From Actinomycetes bacterium (lineage in GTDB: Bacteria > Actinomycetota > Actinomycetes > Nanopelagicales > Nanopelagicaceae): a stretch of 48,000 bases of DNA. The stretch spans positions 1-48,000 of the forward strand of contig JANXZW010000051.1 in the NCBI GenBank assembly GCA_025355305.1. The letters run 5' to 3'. The notes beneath the pieces were generated by a model. The model had not been told where the DNA came from, ran no database searches, and worked only from the letters and a program-made list of their open reading frames with translations. Of the stretch, positions 1-8,144 are shown in pieces. Both the position numbers and the translations under genes were made by a program. How positions within the stretch are numbered: position 1 is the stretch's first letter; every line of letters starts with the position of its first letter.

Positions 1-98
1 ACGACGCGCTCTGGAGAAGCCTCGATGATTTCAATGCCCATTTTCTGGTCGAGGGCTCCGATGCCGCGCTCTGCAATTAATTTAAGGTAGTCGGTCAT
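1..98 (-). CDS. Hotdog-fold (PaaI-type) thioesterase, 5' end only
   Basis: Only the first 32 codons are in the window; the rest lies off the left edge. Read from the ATG at 98, the product begins MTDYLKLIAERGIG and continues through ALDQKMGIEIIEASPERVV. This is the usual N-terminal helix and first strand of PaaI/YbgC-like hotdog acyl-CoA thioesterases, where a 'G..D..MGI' segment precedes the first strand. A hotdog thioesterase divergent from polA is a common actinobacterial arrangement. Substrate cannot be judged from this fragment; menaquinone-pathway DHNA-CoA hydrolase or a general acyl-CoA thioesterase are both possible. The start has no Shine-Dalgarno, but a TAGGAT box ends six bases upstream. 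Confidence 0.72.
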   Translation of the reverse strand, partial: MTDYLKLIAERGIGALDQKMGIEIIEASPERV

Positions 99-146
99 GG
101 TCCAATCCTAACGCTGGCGTCACCAATCCACTCTAGAATCATTCGA
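99..146. promoter_or_regulatory. Divergent promoter region, thioesterase / polA
   Basis: This 48-base gap serves two genes facing away from each other. On the minus strand TAGGAT (105-110) stands exactly six bases before the thioesterase ATG. On the plus strand TAGAAT (134-139) stands seven bases before the polA ATG. Both fit the actinobacterial -10 consensus TANNNT at the distance expected for leaderless transcripts starting at the A of ATG. Neither gene has a purine-rich ribosome-binding site, and no convincing -35 is visible for either. Confidence 0.55.
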
Positions 147-2711
147 ATGAAACGGTTGCTCCTCATCGATGGCCACTCAATGGCCTATCGCGCCTTCTAC
201 GCGCTGCCCGTCGAGAATTTTCGCAGTAGTAAAGGAGAGCCAACCAACGCTGTCTACGGCTTTGGCTCGATGTTGGTTAATCTCATCAGCGGTGAGAAGC
301 CAACACATATTGCGGTGGCATTTGATGTCTCTCGAAAAACTTTCCGCACCGAGATGTTTCCAGATTACAAAGCGACTCGAGCGGCTACGCCCGATGAATT
401 TCGTTCTCAGATGTCTTATATCAATGAGCTCGTTGATGCTCTCGGAATTTCTCGCTTTGCGATCGAGGGATTTGAAGCGGATGATATTTTGGCAACGCTC
501 TCTACGCGAGCCGCTGCAGATGGCTTCCACGTTCTCATCTGTACGGGGGATCGCGACTCCTTCCAGTTAGTCACACCCGAGATCACCGTTCTCTATCCAA
601 AGAAGGGTGTCACCGAGATGAATCGGATGACTCCAGATTCGGTCTTTGAAAAGTATGGACTTACGCCCACTCAGTACCCAGATTTTGCAGCGCTGCGTGG
701 AGATCCAAGCGATAATCTGCCATCAGTTCCGGGTGTCGGTGAGAAAACCGCGACCAAGTGGATAGCCGATTTTGGTTCTCTGCAAAAACTAACGGATGCT
801 ATAGATACCATCCCAGGAAAGGTGGGGGAGTCACTGCGCTCCAATATTGCATTGGTGCAACTCAATCGCGAGTTAACTGCGCTGCGCCACGATCTTGAAA
901 TAACGAGCACAATTGATGAACTGCTCTGGCACGGACCAGACCTTGTAGCAGCAGATTCTCTCCTTGCTACCCTCGAAATTAAGGCCTTGAAGGATCGAAT
1001 TCACTCTCTCGCGGGAAGTTCTTCTCACGCCCCAGAAGCCAACGAACTGGCAGAAGTTGCAACCATTTCGAATAGAGAACTAGCAGTTAAGTTGAGGAAT
1101 CGAACGGATCCCATCGCGCTCTATACGGACGGGTTATTCTCTGAGGGAAACTTCGCAATTGCTCTCTCTGCGGGTGAACTTTACCGAGTAGATGAACCAG
1201 CCGGCGCGTGGATAATGGATCCAGCGCTTCCGAAGTGGGTTCACGATGGAAAGAGATCTCTACGTAAGCAAGAGATTGGCGGTGTTCTCTTTGATACCGA
1301 GCTCGCTGCCTACTTGGTAAATCCCGGCGGGCGAAACCTAGAAATTAGCGATTTGATGCAACGCTTTCTTGAGCGTCGTCTCTCGGAGCCCGCGGAGGAG
1401 CTCTTTGCTAGATACAACCCCCAACTGGCAGGAGCGATCTTTGAACTAGTCCCTGTATTACAGCGGGAGATGGCCGAACGAGAATTGTCAGATCTCTATG
1501 AGAACCTCGAGATGCCTACCCTTCTGGAACTCGCTGATATGGAGCGCCTTGGGATCGCAGTTGATTTAGAGAAGCTGCAAGGGCTGCGCTCATACTTTAT
1601 GAAAGAGGTGGCACGCGAGAGTGCAGAGGCGCACAGAGTTGCGGGACATGAATTTAATATTGGCTCGCCTAAACAACTGCAGGTTGTGCTCTTTGATGAA
1701 TTAAACCTCCCCAAGACCAAAAAAATTAAAACCGGTTACACGACCGATGCAGAGAGTTTGGAAGCCCTGGCAGCTAAGACGGGGCATCCTATTTTGGCCC
1801 ATCTTCTGCGTATCCGCGAGACGAGCAAGTTGCTGACCACTGTCGATGGGCTGCTCGCGGCGAGGAGCGAGGATGGCAGAATTCACACCACATTCCAGCA
1901 GACAGTTGCTGCAACTGGTCGCCTCTCCTCGACCAACCCAAATCTCCAGAATATTCCGGTTCGTACCGAAGAAGGTCGTCAGATTCGCGACTGCTTCATT
2001 GCGGAAAAACCTTATGTAAATCTCTTGACGGCTGATTACAGCCAGATTGAGATGCGGATCATGGCCCATCTCTCGCAAGATGCTGGGCTAACCGCGGCTT
2101 TTAAGAGCGGGGAGGACCTGCACAGCACTGTCGGTTCGCAGGTATTTGGTGTTCCGGTATCAAGCGTGAACACAGAGATGCGCCGCCAAATTAAAGCGAT
2201 GTCATATGGACTTGCCTACGGGCTATCTGCGTATGGTTTAGCGCAACAGTTAAATCTCTCACCTGGTGACGCGCAGGCGCTCATGCACCAATATTTTCAA
2301 CGCTTCGGGGGGATACAGGATTACTTAAAGACCGTGGTGGATGAAGCTCGGAGAAAGGGATATACCGAGACCATACTCGGTCGCAGGCGTTACCTTCCTG
2401 ATCTTTCAAGTGATAATCGCCAACGTCGCGAGGTCGCTGAGCGGATGGCACTAAATGCGCCCATCCAGGGCTCCGCCGCTGACATCATTAAGGTGGCCAT
2501 GCTCAAAGTTGCGAGCGCCATGAAAACTTCAGCTCTAGAATCACGGCTATTGCTCCAGGTCCATGACGAGCTGATCTTTGAGATTGCCAGCGGTGAAGAG
2601 GAAATACTTTCGACCCTAGTTCGCCGCGAGATGGAATCAGCAGTTGAGCTCTCGCTCCCACTCTCAGTAAATATTGGGGTGGGGCAGAGCTGGGACCTTG
2701 CTGCCCATTAG
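147..2711 (+). CDS. polA: DNA polymerase I
   Basis: Family A polymerase of 854 residues, the usual length, acting in Okazaki-fragment maturation and repair synthesis. Residues 1 to about 290 form the 5'-3' nuclease (LLIDGHSMAYRAFYALP near the start; GDPSDNLPSVPGVGEKTA in the helix-hairpin-helix). About 300-470 is a 3'-5' exonuclease-like fold lacking the expected D-x-E motif, so proofreading is probably absent. The polymerase part shows motif A DYSQIEMR (Asp630), motif B RRQIKAMSYGLAYG and motif C VHDEL (Asp807). The residue matching E. coli Phe762 is Tyr687, as in mycobacterial Pol I. The stop overlaps the convergent MFS gene's stop by four bases. The likely promoter is TAGAAT at 134-139, giving a leaderless mRNA. 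Confidence 0.97.
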   Translation: MKRLLLIDGHSMAYRAFYALPVENFRSSKGEPTNAVYGFGSMLVNLISGEKPTHIAVAFDVSRKTFRTEMFPDYKATRAATPDEFRSQMSYINELVDALGISRFAIEGFEADDILATLSTRAAADGFHVLICTGDRDSFQLVTPEITVLYPKKGVTEMNRMTPDSVFEKYGLTPTQYPDFAALRGDPSDNLPSVPGVGEKTATKWIADFGSLQKLTDAIDTIPGKVGESLRSNIALVQLNRELTALRHDLEITSTIDELLWHGPDLVAADSLLATLEIKALKDRIHSLAGSSSHAPEANELAEVATISNRELAVKLRNRTDPIALYTDGLFSEGNFAIALSAGELYRVDEPAGAWIMDPALPKWVHDGKRSLRKQEIGGVLFDTELAAYLVNPGGRNLEISDLMQRFLERRLSEPAEELFARYNPQLAGAIFELVPVLQREMAERELSDLYENLEMPTLLELADMERLGIAVDLEKLQGLRSYFMKEVARESAEAHRVAGHEFNIGSPKQLQVVLFDELNLPKTKKIKTGYTTDAESLEALAAKTGHPILAHLLRIRETSKLLTTVDGLLAARSEDGRIHTTFQQTVAATGRLSSTNPNLQNIPVRTEEGRQIRDCFIAEKPYVNLLTADYSQIEMRIMAHLSQDAGLTAAFKSGEDLHSTVGSQVFGVPVSSVNTEMRRQIKAMSYGLAYGLSAYGLAQQLNLSPGDAQALMHQYFQRFGGIQDYLKTVVDEARRKGYTETILGRRRYLPDLSSDNRQRREVAERMALNAPIQGSAADIIKVAMLKVASAMKTSALESRLLLQVHDELIFEIASGEEEILSTLVRREMESAVELSLPLSVNIGVGQSWDLAAH

Positions 2712-3892
2712 CGCGCGATCTTCTCCCTATCAAATGGCTTGAGCCAGCGTTGACCGGCCACGATCAGGAGGAAGCCAATTGCAAAGGTGATCCCCGTTAT
2801 CGCGAAGCAGAAGTGGGGAGAATAGTGTTGCGAGAAGAAGCCACCGGTAGATTGACCAATCGCCGCAAAGGAGCCCTCTACCGTCCAGATCCATCCAATT
2901 GCGGTGGCTGCGCTGCCTTGCGGCCGAATGACCTCTAACTGCTCCAGGTAGAAGACCTGTTCCGCTCCTCCGATAAATCCAAAGAGGGCAAGCACAATGA
3001 GGAACGACCATCCAGGGTTAACAAAGGCCATTGGAATCGTCGATAGAAACCAGAAGAGGTAGATAGTCCGAAAACCTTTAACGGGAGCGATCTCTCTGCC
3101 AAGAGATCCTGCCACCAAACTTCCGACGATGGAGAGAGCTGCTGTGGTACCAAATGCCAAACCGGCAAAACGCGGGTGGTTATGTAAGGAGCTGATGGCT
3201 GGAATACCTATTTGAAAGTTGCCTGTCCCGTAACCGATTAGAACTCCCTCGGCCAACAGGAGGCGAAATCCAGCGGTTTTAAAGAGGGTCTGTCCACCTT
3301 CCTCTCGTTGTTCCGGGCGCCACTCCTTAGTGAATTTGAGCGCAGAGAGTGAGATTCCTCCGATAAGGATCAAAATCGCGGTAGCTATCAGCCCGCTGGA
3401 AGGGTGGCCAGAGAGTGCCAGCGTCGTCGCCAGGGCAGGTCCGAGCACGATCCCGAGGTTCATAGAGGCGGTGTCGATGGCAATCGCCGTTCGATATTGC
3501 TCTTCCGGTACCGCGGTACGCCACATGGGACGAACGGCGAGATTTATGGGGGGAGCACTCACCCCAAGAAGCGCCGAGAAGATGATGAGAAGACGCGCTC
3601 CATGGCAGAGATCGAGTGAGGCAAGGGAGATGGCATAAGCGGGAACAAATACGCGCAGCGGAATCTTCAGGCCAAGTCGATCAATGACGGCGGCTCGTAT
3701 TCCGGTACTTAAGGAGCCAACGATTCCGCTGGCACCGGCCGCTAAGCCTGCAATTGTTATGGAGTGGGTGTCAGATCTGACTTTGAAGAAGATATCCAAA
3801 CTGACCATGCCGTAGGCGAGGCGAGCGGGAAAGGCGGCCAGCATCATTGCCAGCGCTCTTGGATTTCGCAAAATCTCCCAATAAGCCCTCAC
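2708..3892 (-). CDS. MFS transporter, substrate unknown
   Basis: Integral membrane protein of 394 residues with the spacing of about twelve hydrophobic helices typical of the major facilitator superfamily. The first segment is LAMMLAAFPARLAYGMVSL. A basic cytoplasmic loop, AAVIDRLGLKIPLRVFVP, follows the second helix, and a charged central loop near residues 190-205 (KFTKEWRPEQREEGGQ) separates the two six-helix halves. It resembles the uncharacterised actinobacterial MFS proteins found beside polA; substrate and direction cannot be assigned. The start is GTG at 3892, with TAGACT six bases upstream and no ribosome-binding site, so it is probably leaderless. The stop overlaps polA by four bases and there is no terminator between the two. 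Confidence 0.85.
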   Translation of the reverse strand: MRAYWEILRNPRALAMMLAAFPARLAYGMVSLDIFFKVRSDTHSITIAGLAAGASGIVGSLSTGIRAAVIDRLGLKIPLRVFVPAYAISLASLDLCHGARLLIIFSALLGVSAPPINLAVRPMWRTAVPEEQYRTAIAIDTASMNLGIVLGPALATTLALSGHPSSGLIATAILILIGGISLSALKFTKEWRPEQREEGGQTLFKTAGFRLLLAEGVLIGYGTGNFQIGIPAISSLHNHPRFAGLAFGTTAALSIVGSLVAGSLGREIAPVKGFRTIYLFWFLSTIPMAFVNPGWSFLIVLALFGFIGGAEQVFYLEQLEVIRPQGSAATAIGWIWTVEGSFAAIGQSTGGFFSQHYSPHFCFAITGITFAIGFLLIVAGQRWLKPFDREKIAR

Positions 3893-3904
3893 AACGACAG
3901 TCTA
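3893..3904 (-). promoter_or_regulatory. Probable leaderless -10 box of the MFS gene
   Basis: On the minus strand TAGACT (plus-strand 3899-3904) is followed by six bases and then the GTG start. This puts the expected transcription start on the first base of the start codon. No good -35 is visible upstream. Confidence 0.5.
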
Positions 3905-3926
3905 GACCCTGCATTACAAACCTGGT

Positions 3927-4015
3927 TTGACCCTCTATCTCCGCCTGCGTACCCTTAGCCTTTCGCACGCCGTGCGAGATTTGTCACCGACTACTTTTTA
4001 TTCCTACGGAGCAAC
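3927..4015 (+). promoter_or_regulatory. rpsA promoter and short structured leader
   Basis: A canonical promoter reads TTGACC (3927-3932), 17-base spacer, TACCCT (3950-3955), predicting transcription from about 3962. The leader of about 54 bases opens with a perfect hairpin, TCGCAC / GCC loop / GTGCGA (3963-3977), right at the predicted 5' end. A short Shine-Dalgarno GGAG (4008-4011) stands four bases before the TTG start. The 5'-terminal hairpin could stabilise the mRNA or take part in S1 autoregulation, which is known in E. coli but by a different leader fold; that role is inference. Confidence 0.7.
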
Positions 4016-5362
4016 TTGAGCACTATTCACGCAGTAAATGACATTGGTAGCGCAGAAGATTTTCTAGCCGCAATCGAAGGCACAATAAAGAATTTTAATG
4101 ATGGAGATCTAGTCTCTGGAATAGTCGTCCAGATTGATCGCGAAGAGGTTCTCCTTGACATCGGATATAAGACTGAAGGCGTAATTCCCTCTCGTGAACT
4201 CTCCATTCGCCACGATATCGACCCATCAGAGATCGTAAAGCTTGGTGATCGCGTTGAAGCGTTGGTTCTCCAGAAGGAAGATAAAGAAGGGCGCCTCATC
4301 CTCTCCAAGAAGCGTGCTCAATACGAGCGTGCCTGGGGCGAGATTGAGGGAAAGAAGGAGCGCGATGAGGTCGTTACCGGTTTAGTCATTGAAGTTGTTA
4401 AAGGTGGCTTGATCGTCGATATCGGACTCCGCGGATTCCTTCCAGCATCACTCGTTGAGATGCGTCGCGTGCGCGATCTCACGCCTTACATCGGTAAGGA
4501 AGTTGAGTGCCGCATCATTGAACTCGATAAGAACCGCAACAATGTAGTGCTCTCTCGCCGCGCTTATCTGGAGCAGACACAATCAGAGTCTCGTACAACA
4601 TTCCTCAACCAACTCACCAAGGGTCAAGTACGTACCGGTGTTGTTTCATCGATCGTAAACTTCGGTGCCTTCGTGGATCTCGGTGGAGTCGATGGCTTGG
4701 TACACGTATCTGAACTCTCCTGGAAGCACATAGATCACCCAAGTGAAGTCGTTGAAGTTGGCGATGAGGTGACCGTGGAAGTTCTCGAAGTAGATTTCGA
4801 GCGCGAACGTGTTTCTCTCTCACTGAAGGCGACTCAAGAAGATCCATGGCAGGCCTTTGCTCGGACTCACACCATCAACCAAGTTGTTCCTGGTGAAGTT
4901 ACCAAGTTGGTTCCATTCGGCGCCTTTATCCGCGTCTTTGAAGGAATCGAAGGACTCGTTCACATATCAGAGTTGGCCGAACGCCATGTAGAGATTCCAG
5001 AGCAGGTTGTCCAAGTTGGCGATGAGCTCTTTGTAAAGATCATTGATATAGATCTGGAGCGCCGTCGCATCTCCCTCTCCCTCAAGCAGGCTAACGAGGG
5101 GCATGAAGTTGAAATTGAAGCATTCGATCCATCGCAATATGGAATGCCAGCTCGCTACGATGCTGAAGGCAATTTCATCTACCCAGAGGGCTTTGACTCA
5201 GACTCCCAAGAGTGGCGCCCAGGTTTCGAGTCCCAGCGTGAAGAGTGGGAGCGTCAGTACGCAGAAGCCCAAGCTCGCTTCCTCGCTCATAAGAAGCAGA
5301 AGGCAGAGGCAAAGGCAGCAGATGCAGCCGCAACTCCTGCAGTTGAAGAGGACGCTGAATAA
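4016..5362 (+). CDS. rpsA: 30S ribosomal protein S1
   Basis: Four S1 RNA-binding domains in 448 residues, the short four-repeat actinobacterial form (enterobacterial S1 has six). Domains lie roughly at residues 30-105, 115-185, 200-275 and 287-362, each with the recurrent pattern G-x-V-x(n)-GAFVDLGGVDGLVHVSELS. An acidic/basic low-complexity tail rich in E, A and K ends the protein, as in mycobacterial RpsA. It helps the ribosome bind and unfold mRNA. The start is TTG at 4016; no ATG or GTG lies between it and the conserved VNDIGSAEDFLAAIEGTIK segment. The gene is monocistronic, with its own promoter and a strong terminator. With many leaderless messages suspected nearby, the role of S1 in this organism may be narrower than in E. 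coli, but that is inference. Confidence 0.97.
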   Translation: MSTIHAVNDIGSAEDFLAAIEGTIKNFNDGDLVSGIVVQIDREEVLLDIGYKTEGVIPSRELSIRHDIDPSEIVKLGDRVEALVLQKEDKEGRLILSKKRAQYERAWGEIEGKKERDEVVTGLVIEVVKGGLIVDIGLRGFLPASLVEMRRVRDLTPYIGKEVECRIIELDKNRNNVVLSRRAYLEQTQSESRTTFLNQLTKGQVRTGVVSSIVNFGAFVDLGGVDGLVHVSELSWKHIDHPSEVVEVGDEVTVEVLEVDFERERVSLSLKATQEDPWQAFARTHTINQVVPGEVTKLVPFGAFIRVFEGIEGLVHISELAERHVEIPEQVVQVGDELFVKIIDIDLERRRISLSLKQANEGHEVEIEAFDPSQYGMPARYDAEGNFIYPEGFDSDSQEWRPGFESQREEWERQYAEAQARFLAHKKQKAEAKAADAAATPAVEEDAE

Positions 5363-5380
5363 CTCCCTCCCCTAAAGTTG

Positions 5381-5409
5381 AAGGCCCTGACGTAAAGTCG
5401 GGGCCTTTT
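5381..5409 (+). terminator. Intrinsic terminator after rpsA
   Basis: An 11-bp stem, AAGGCCCTGAC (5381-5391) with GTCGGGGCCTT (5397-5407), contains one G-T wobble and a five-base GTAAA loop. It runs into TTTT and a T-rich stretch. It lies 18 bases after the rpsA stop and isolates rpsA from coaE. Confidence 0.92.
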
Positions 5410-5431
5410 GCATTTTTTGGGTTGGCTCGTA

Positions 5432-5466
5432 ATGACGGGGCAAATCGTGATGAGTAGGCTTACTAA
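5432..5466 (+). promoter_or_regulatory. coaE promoter, probably leaderless
   Basis: ATGACG (5432-5437), a 17-base spacer and TAGGCT (5455-5460) end six bases before the GTG start of coaE. This predicts transcription starting at the start codon. No Shine-Dalgarno precedes the GTG. It would drive the coaE-uvrB-uvrA-uvrC run. Confidence 0.55.
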
Positions 5467-6069
5467 GTGCTCCTTGTTGCGTTGACCGGTGGAATTGGAT
5501 CTGGAAAGTCGCTCGCCGCTGAGTATTTCGCCGCTTGCGGAGCCCATATTCTCGATTTCGATCAGCTGGCGCGTGATGTGGTGGAGCGGGGGAGTGAGGG
5601 CTTTGACGAGATTTTGCTCCGTTTTGGCGATGACGTGCTCCGCGAGGGTAATTTGGATAGGGCTCGATTGGCAGAGATTGTTTTCAACGATGCTGGCGCC
5701 CGCAAGGAGCTAGAGGCGATTACTCACCCCAAGATTCGTGCCGCCTTCGACCAGATCGTGAGTCAATTGGAGTCTGAGGCGATTCTGGTTAGCCAGATAC
5801 CACTTCTGGCTGAGAGCGAGCGCGCCCATCCCTTTGATTTTGTCGTGACCGTCCGTGCCTCAGCGGCAATTCGCCGCGCTCGACTCATCAAACGGGGAAT
5901 GAAGGAGTTTCAGGTGGCGCAACGAATGCAAGCACAAGCGAGCGATCTGCAGCGCGAAGCGATCGCTGACGCGATCTTGATCAACGAGGGCAGCGAAGAC
6001 GAGTTGTTGCGTCAGGTAGAAAATCTTTATGAGGATCGCCTTTACCCTGCCCGGATGGGTATGGAATGA
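5467..6069 (+). CDS. coaE: Dephospho-CoA kinase
   Basis: Phosphorylates the 3'-OH of dephospho-CoA, the last step of CoA synthesis. The 200-residue product begins [15 protein letters not shown] with the P-loop at residues 8-15. It also has the [16 protein letters not shown] lid-region segment, ITHPKIR, and [19 protein letters not shown] near the middle, all standard for the family. Many actinobacterial CoaE proteins carry a C-terminal UPF0157 (GrpB-like) domain; this one lacks it and has bacterial core length. GTG is chosen as start because it places the P-loop at the normal distance and no in-frame alternative precedes it. The stop overlaps the uvrB start (ATGA). Confidence 0.95.
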   Translation: MLLVALTGGIGSGKSLAAEYFAACGAHILDFDQLARDVVERGSEGFDEILLRFGDDVLREGNLDRARLAEIVFNDAGARKELEAITHPKIRAAFDQIVSQLESEAILVSQIPLLAESERAHPFDFVVTVRASAAIRRARLIKRGMKEFQVAQRMQAQASDLQREAIADAILINEGSEDELLRQVENLYEDRLYPARMGME

Positions 6070-8144
6070 GACCGGTCACCGATCTCCAACGCAGAGTAAA
6101 ACCCTTTGAAGTAATCAGCGAGTACACCCCATCGGGAGATCAACCAACAGCGATAGCGGATCTCACTCGACGTATCCATGCAGGGGAGCAAAATGTTGTT
6201 CTTTTAGGTGCAACTGGTACCGGCAAATCTGCGACAACCGCCTGGCTCGTGGAGCAACTGCAGCGCCCTACCTTGGTACTCGCCCCGAATAAGACCCTCG
6301 CCGCACAACTGGCAAACGAATTTAAGGAGCTCCTCCCCAATAATGCGGTCGAGTACTTTGTCTCGTACTACGACTATTACCAACCTGAGGCTTATGTGCC
6401 GCAATCAGATACCTTTATCGAGAAAGACTCCTCCGTCAATGAGGAGGTTGAACGTCTGCGCCACTCTGCAACAAACTCATTGCTTACCCGGCGCGATGTC
6501 ATCGTAGTAGCAACCGTCTCCTGCATTTACGGCCTGGGAACTCCACAAGAGTACGTCGATCGCATGATCCGCCTTCGGGTTGGAGATTTGGTCGAGCGAA
6601 ACCAATTGCTACGCCGCTTCGTCGATGTCCAATACAAGAGAAACGATATGGCCTTTGAACGTGGAACCTTCCGCGTTCGCGGCGATACCATTGAGATCAT
6701 CCCGATGTACGAGGAACATGCAATTCGAATCGAGATGTTTGGCGATGAGATCGAGAAGATAATGACTTTGCACCCACTTACGGGTGAGATCATCCGTGAT
6801 GAAACGGAGATGTATATCTTTCCCGCATCGCACTACTCGGCGGGAGATGAAACCATGAAACGTGCCATCGCCGATATCGGTGAGGAGATGGAAGAAGCTG
6901 TTCTTAAGTTTGAGCGAGCTGGCAAATTGCTGGAGGCGCAACGGCTTCGTATGCGCACCACCTTCGATCTCGAGATGATGCAACAACTGGGTTTCTGCAG
7001 TGGCATAGAAAACTACTCTCGGCATATTGATGGTCGCGGAGCGGGTTCTCCTCCGAACTGTCTTCTCGATTACTTTCCTGAAGATTTCTTAGTTGTTATC
7101 GATGAATCTCATGTAACCGTGCCACAGATCGGTGCTATGTACGAAGGGGATGCATCCCGAAAGCGAACTCTTGTCGAGCATGGCTTCCGCCTTCCGAGCG
7201 CCTTGGATAACCGCCCACTGCGCTTTGACGAGTTCCTCACCCGAAAGGGTCAGACCGTGTATCTCTCTGCTACCCCTGGGAAGTATGAGCTTGAGAAGGT
7301 ACAGGGAGATGTTGTGGAGCAGGTAATTCGCCCGACTGGTCTTATTGATCCCGCGATCATTCTTAAGCCTATTAAGGGACAGATTGATGACCTCCTTGGT
7401 GAGATTCGATTGCGAGCCGAACGCAACGAGCGAGTTCTCGTTACAACATTGACGAAGAAGATGTCTGAGGATTTAACAGATTATCTTTTGAGTCTTGGCG
7501 TGCGCGTGCGCTACCTTCACTCTGAGGTAGATACTCTGCGTCGTGTTGAACTGCTACGAGAGCTTCGCTCGGGCGAATACGACGTTCTGATCGGAATTAA
7601 TCTATTGCGCGAGGGTCTTGATTTACCAGAGGTTTCTCTTGTTGCAATCCTCGATGCGGATAAACAGGGATTCCTGCGTTCGGCCACCTCTCTTATTCAA
7701 ACGATTGGCCGCGCGGCCCGTAACGTCTCTGGTGAAGTCCATATGTACGCTGACACTGTAACCCCGGCTATGGCACAAGCGATCGATGAGACAAACCGCA
7801 GACGTGCGAAGCAGGTCGCTTACAATTTAGAAAATGGAATTGATCCAACTCCTCTGCGAAAGAAGATCGCAGATATCACCGATTTGATAACCAAAGAGGC
7901 GGAAGATAGCGCTGCGCTCACTCTGGGATCCAAGAACAAGGCAAACCAGACACCAGCCATCAAGCATCAGCGCCCCAGGGGAGTATCTCTGCCACGACAA
8001 GAGCTCTTGGCTCTCATAGACTCACTTACTGATCAGATGAAGTCGGCTGCTGCTGAATTGCAATTTGAGTTGGCGGCGCGACTACGCGATGAACTGCGCG
8101 AACTCAAGCGTGAACTACGAGGTATGGAGGAGGCGGGCGTTTGA
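6066..8144 (+). CDS. uvrB: Excinuclease ABC subunit B
   Basis: Damage-verifying helicase-like subunit of nucleotide excision repair, 692 residues. The Walker A motif GATGTGKS is at residues 48-55. The damage-probing beta-hairpin [20 protein letters not shown] follows at about 101-120. A DESH Walker B box and the helicase VI segment [12 protein letters not shown] are present. The C-terminal UVR motif ([18 protein letters not shown], about 660-685) contacts UvrC. It overlaps coaE upstream by four bases and uvrA downstream by four (TTGA), so expression is translationally coupled. Confidence 0.98.
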   Translation: MRPVTDLQRRVKPFEVISEYTPSGDQPTAIADLTRRIHAGEQNVVLLGATGTGKSATTAWLVEQLQRPTLVLAPNKTLAAQLANEFKELLPNNAVEYFVSYYDYYQPEAYVPQSDTFIEKDSSVNEEVERLRHSATNSLLTRRDVIVVATVSCIYGLGTPQEYVDRMIRLRVGDLVERNQLLRRFVDVQYKRNDMAFERGTFRVRGDTIEIIPMYEEHAIRIEMFGDEIEKIMTLHPLTGEIIRDETEMYIFPASHYSAGDETMKRAIADIGEEMEEAVLKFERAGKLLEAQRLRMRTTFDLEMMQQLGFCSGIENYSRHIDGRGAGSPPNCLLDYFPEDFLVVIDESHVTVPQIGAMYEGDASRKRTLVEHGFRLPSALDNRPLRFDEFLTRKGQTVYLSATPGKYELEKVQGDVVEQVIRPTGLIDPAIILKPIKGQIDDLLGEIRLRAERNERVLVTTLTKKMSEDLTDYLLSLGVRVRYLHSEVDTLRRVELLRELRSGEYDVLIGINLLREGLDLPEVSLVAILDADKQGFLRSATSLIQTIGRAARNVSGEVHMYADTVTPAMAQAIDETNRRRAKQVAYNLENGIDPTPLRKKIADITDLITKEAEDSAALTLGSKNKANQTPAIKHQRPRGVSLPRQELLALIDSLTDQMKSAAAELQFELAARLRDELRELKRELRGMEEAGV

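Noticed and set aside
2750-3958. Several plus-strand open frames opposite the MFS gene
   Set aside because: Low-complexity shadows of a membrane protein gene with no start signals or family resemblance.
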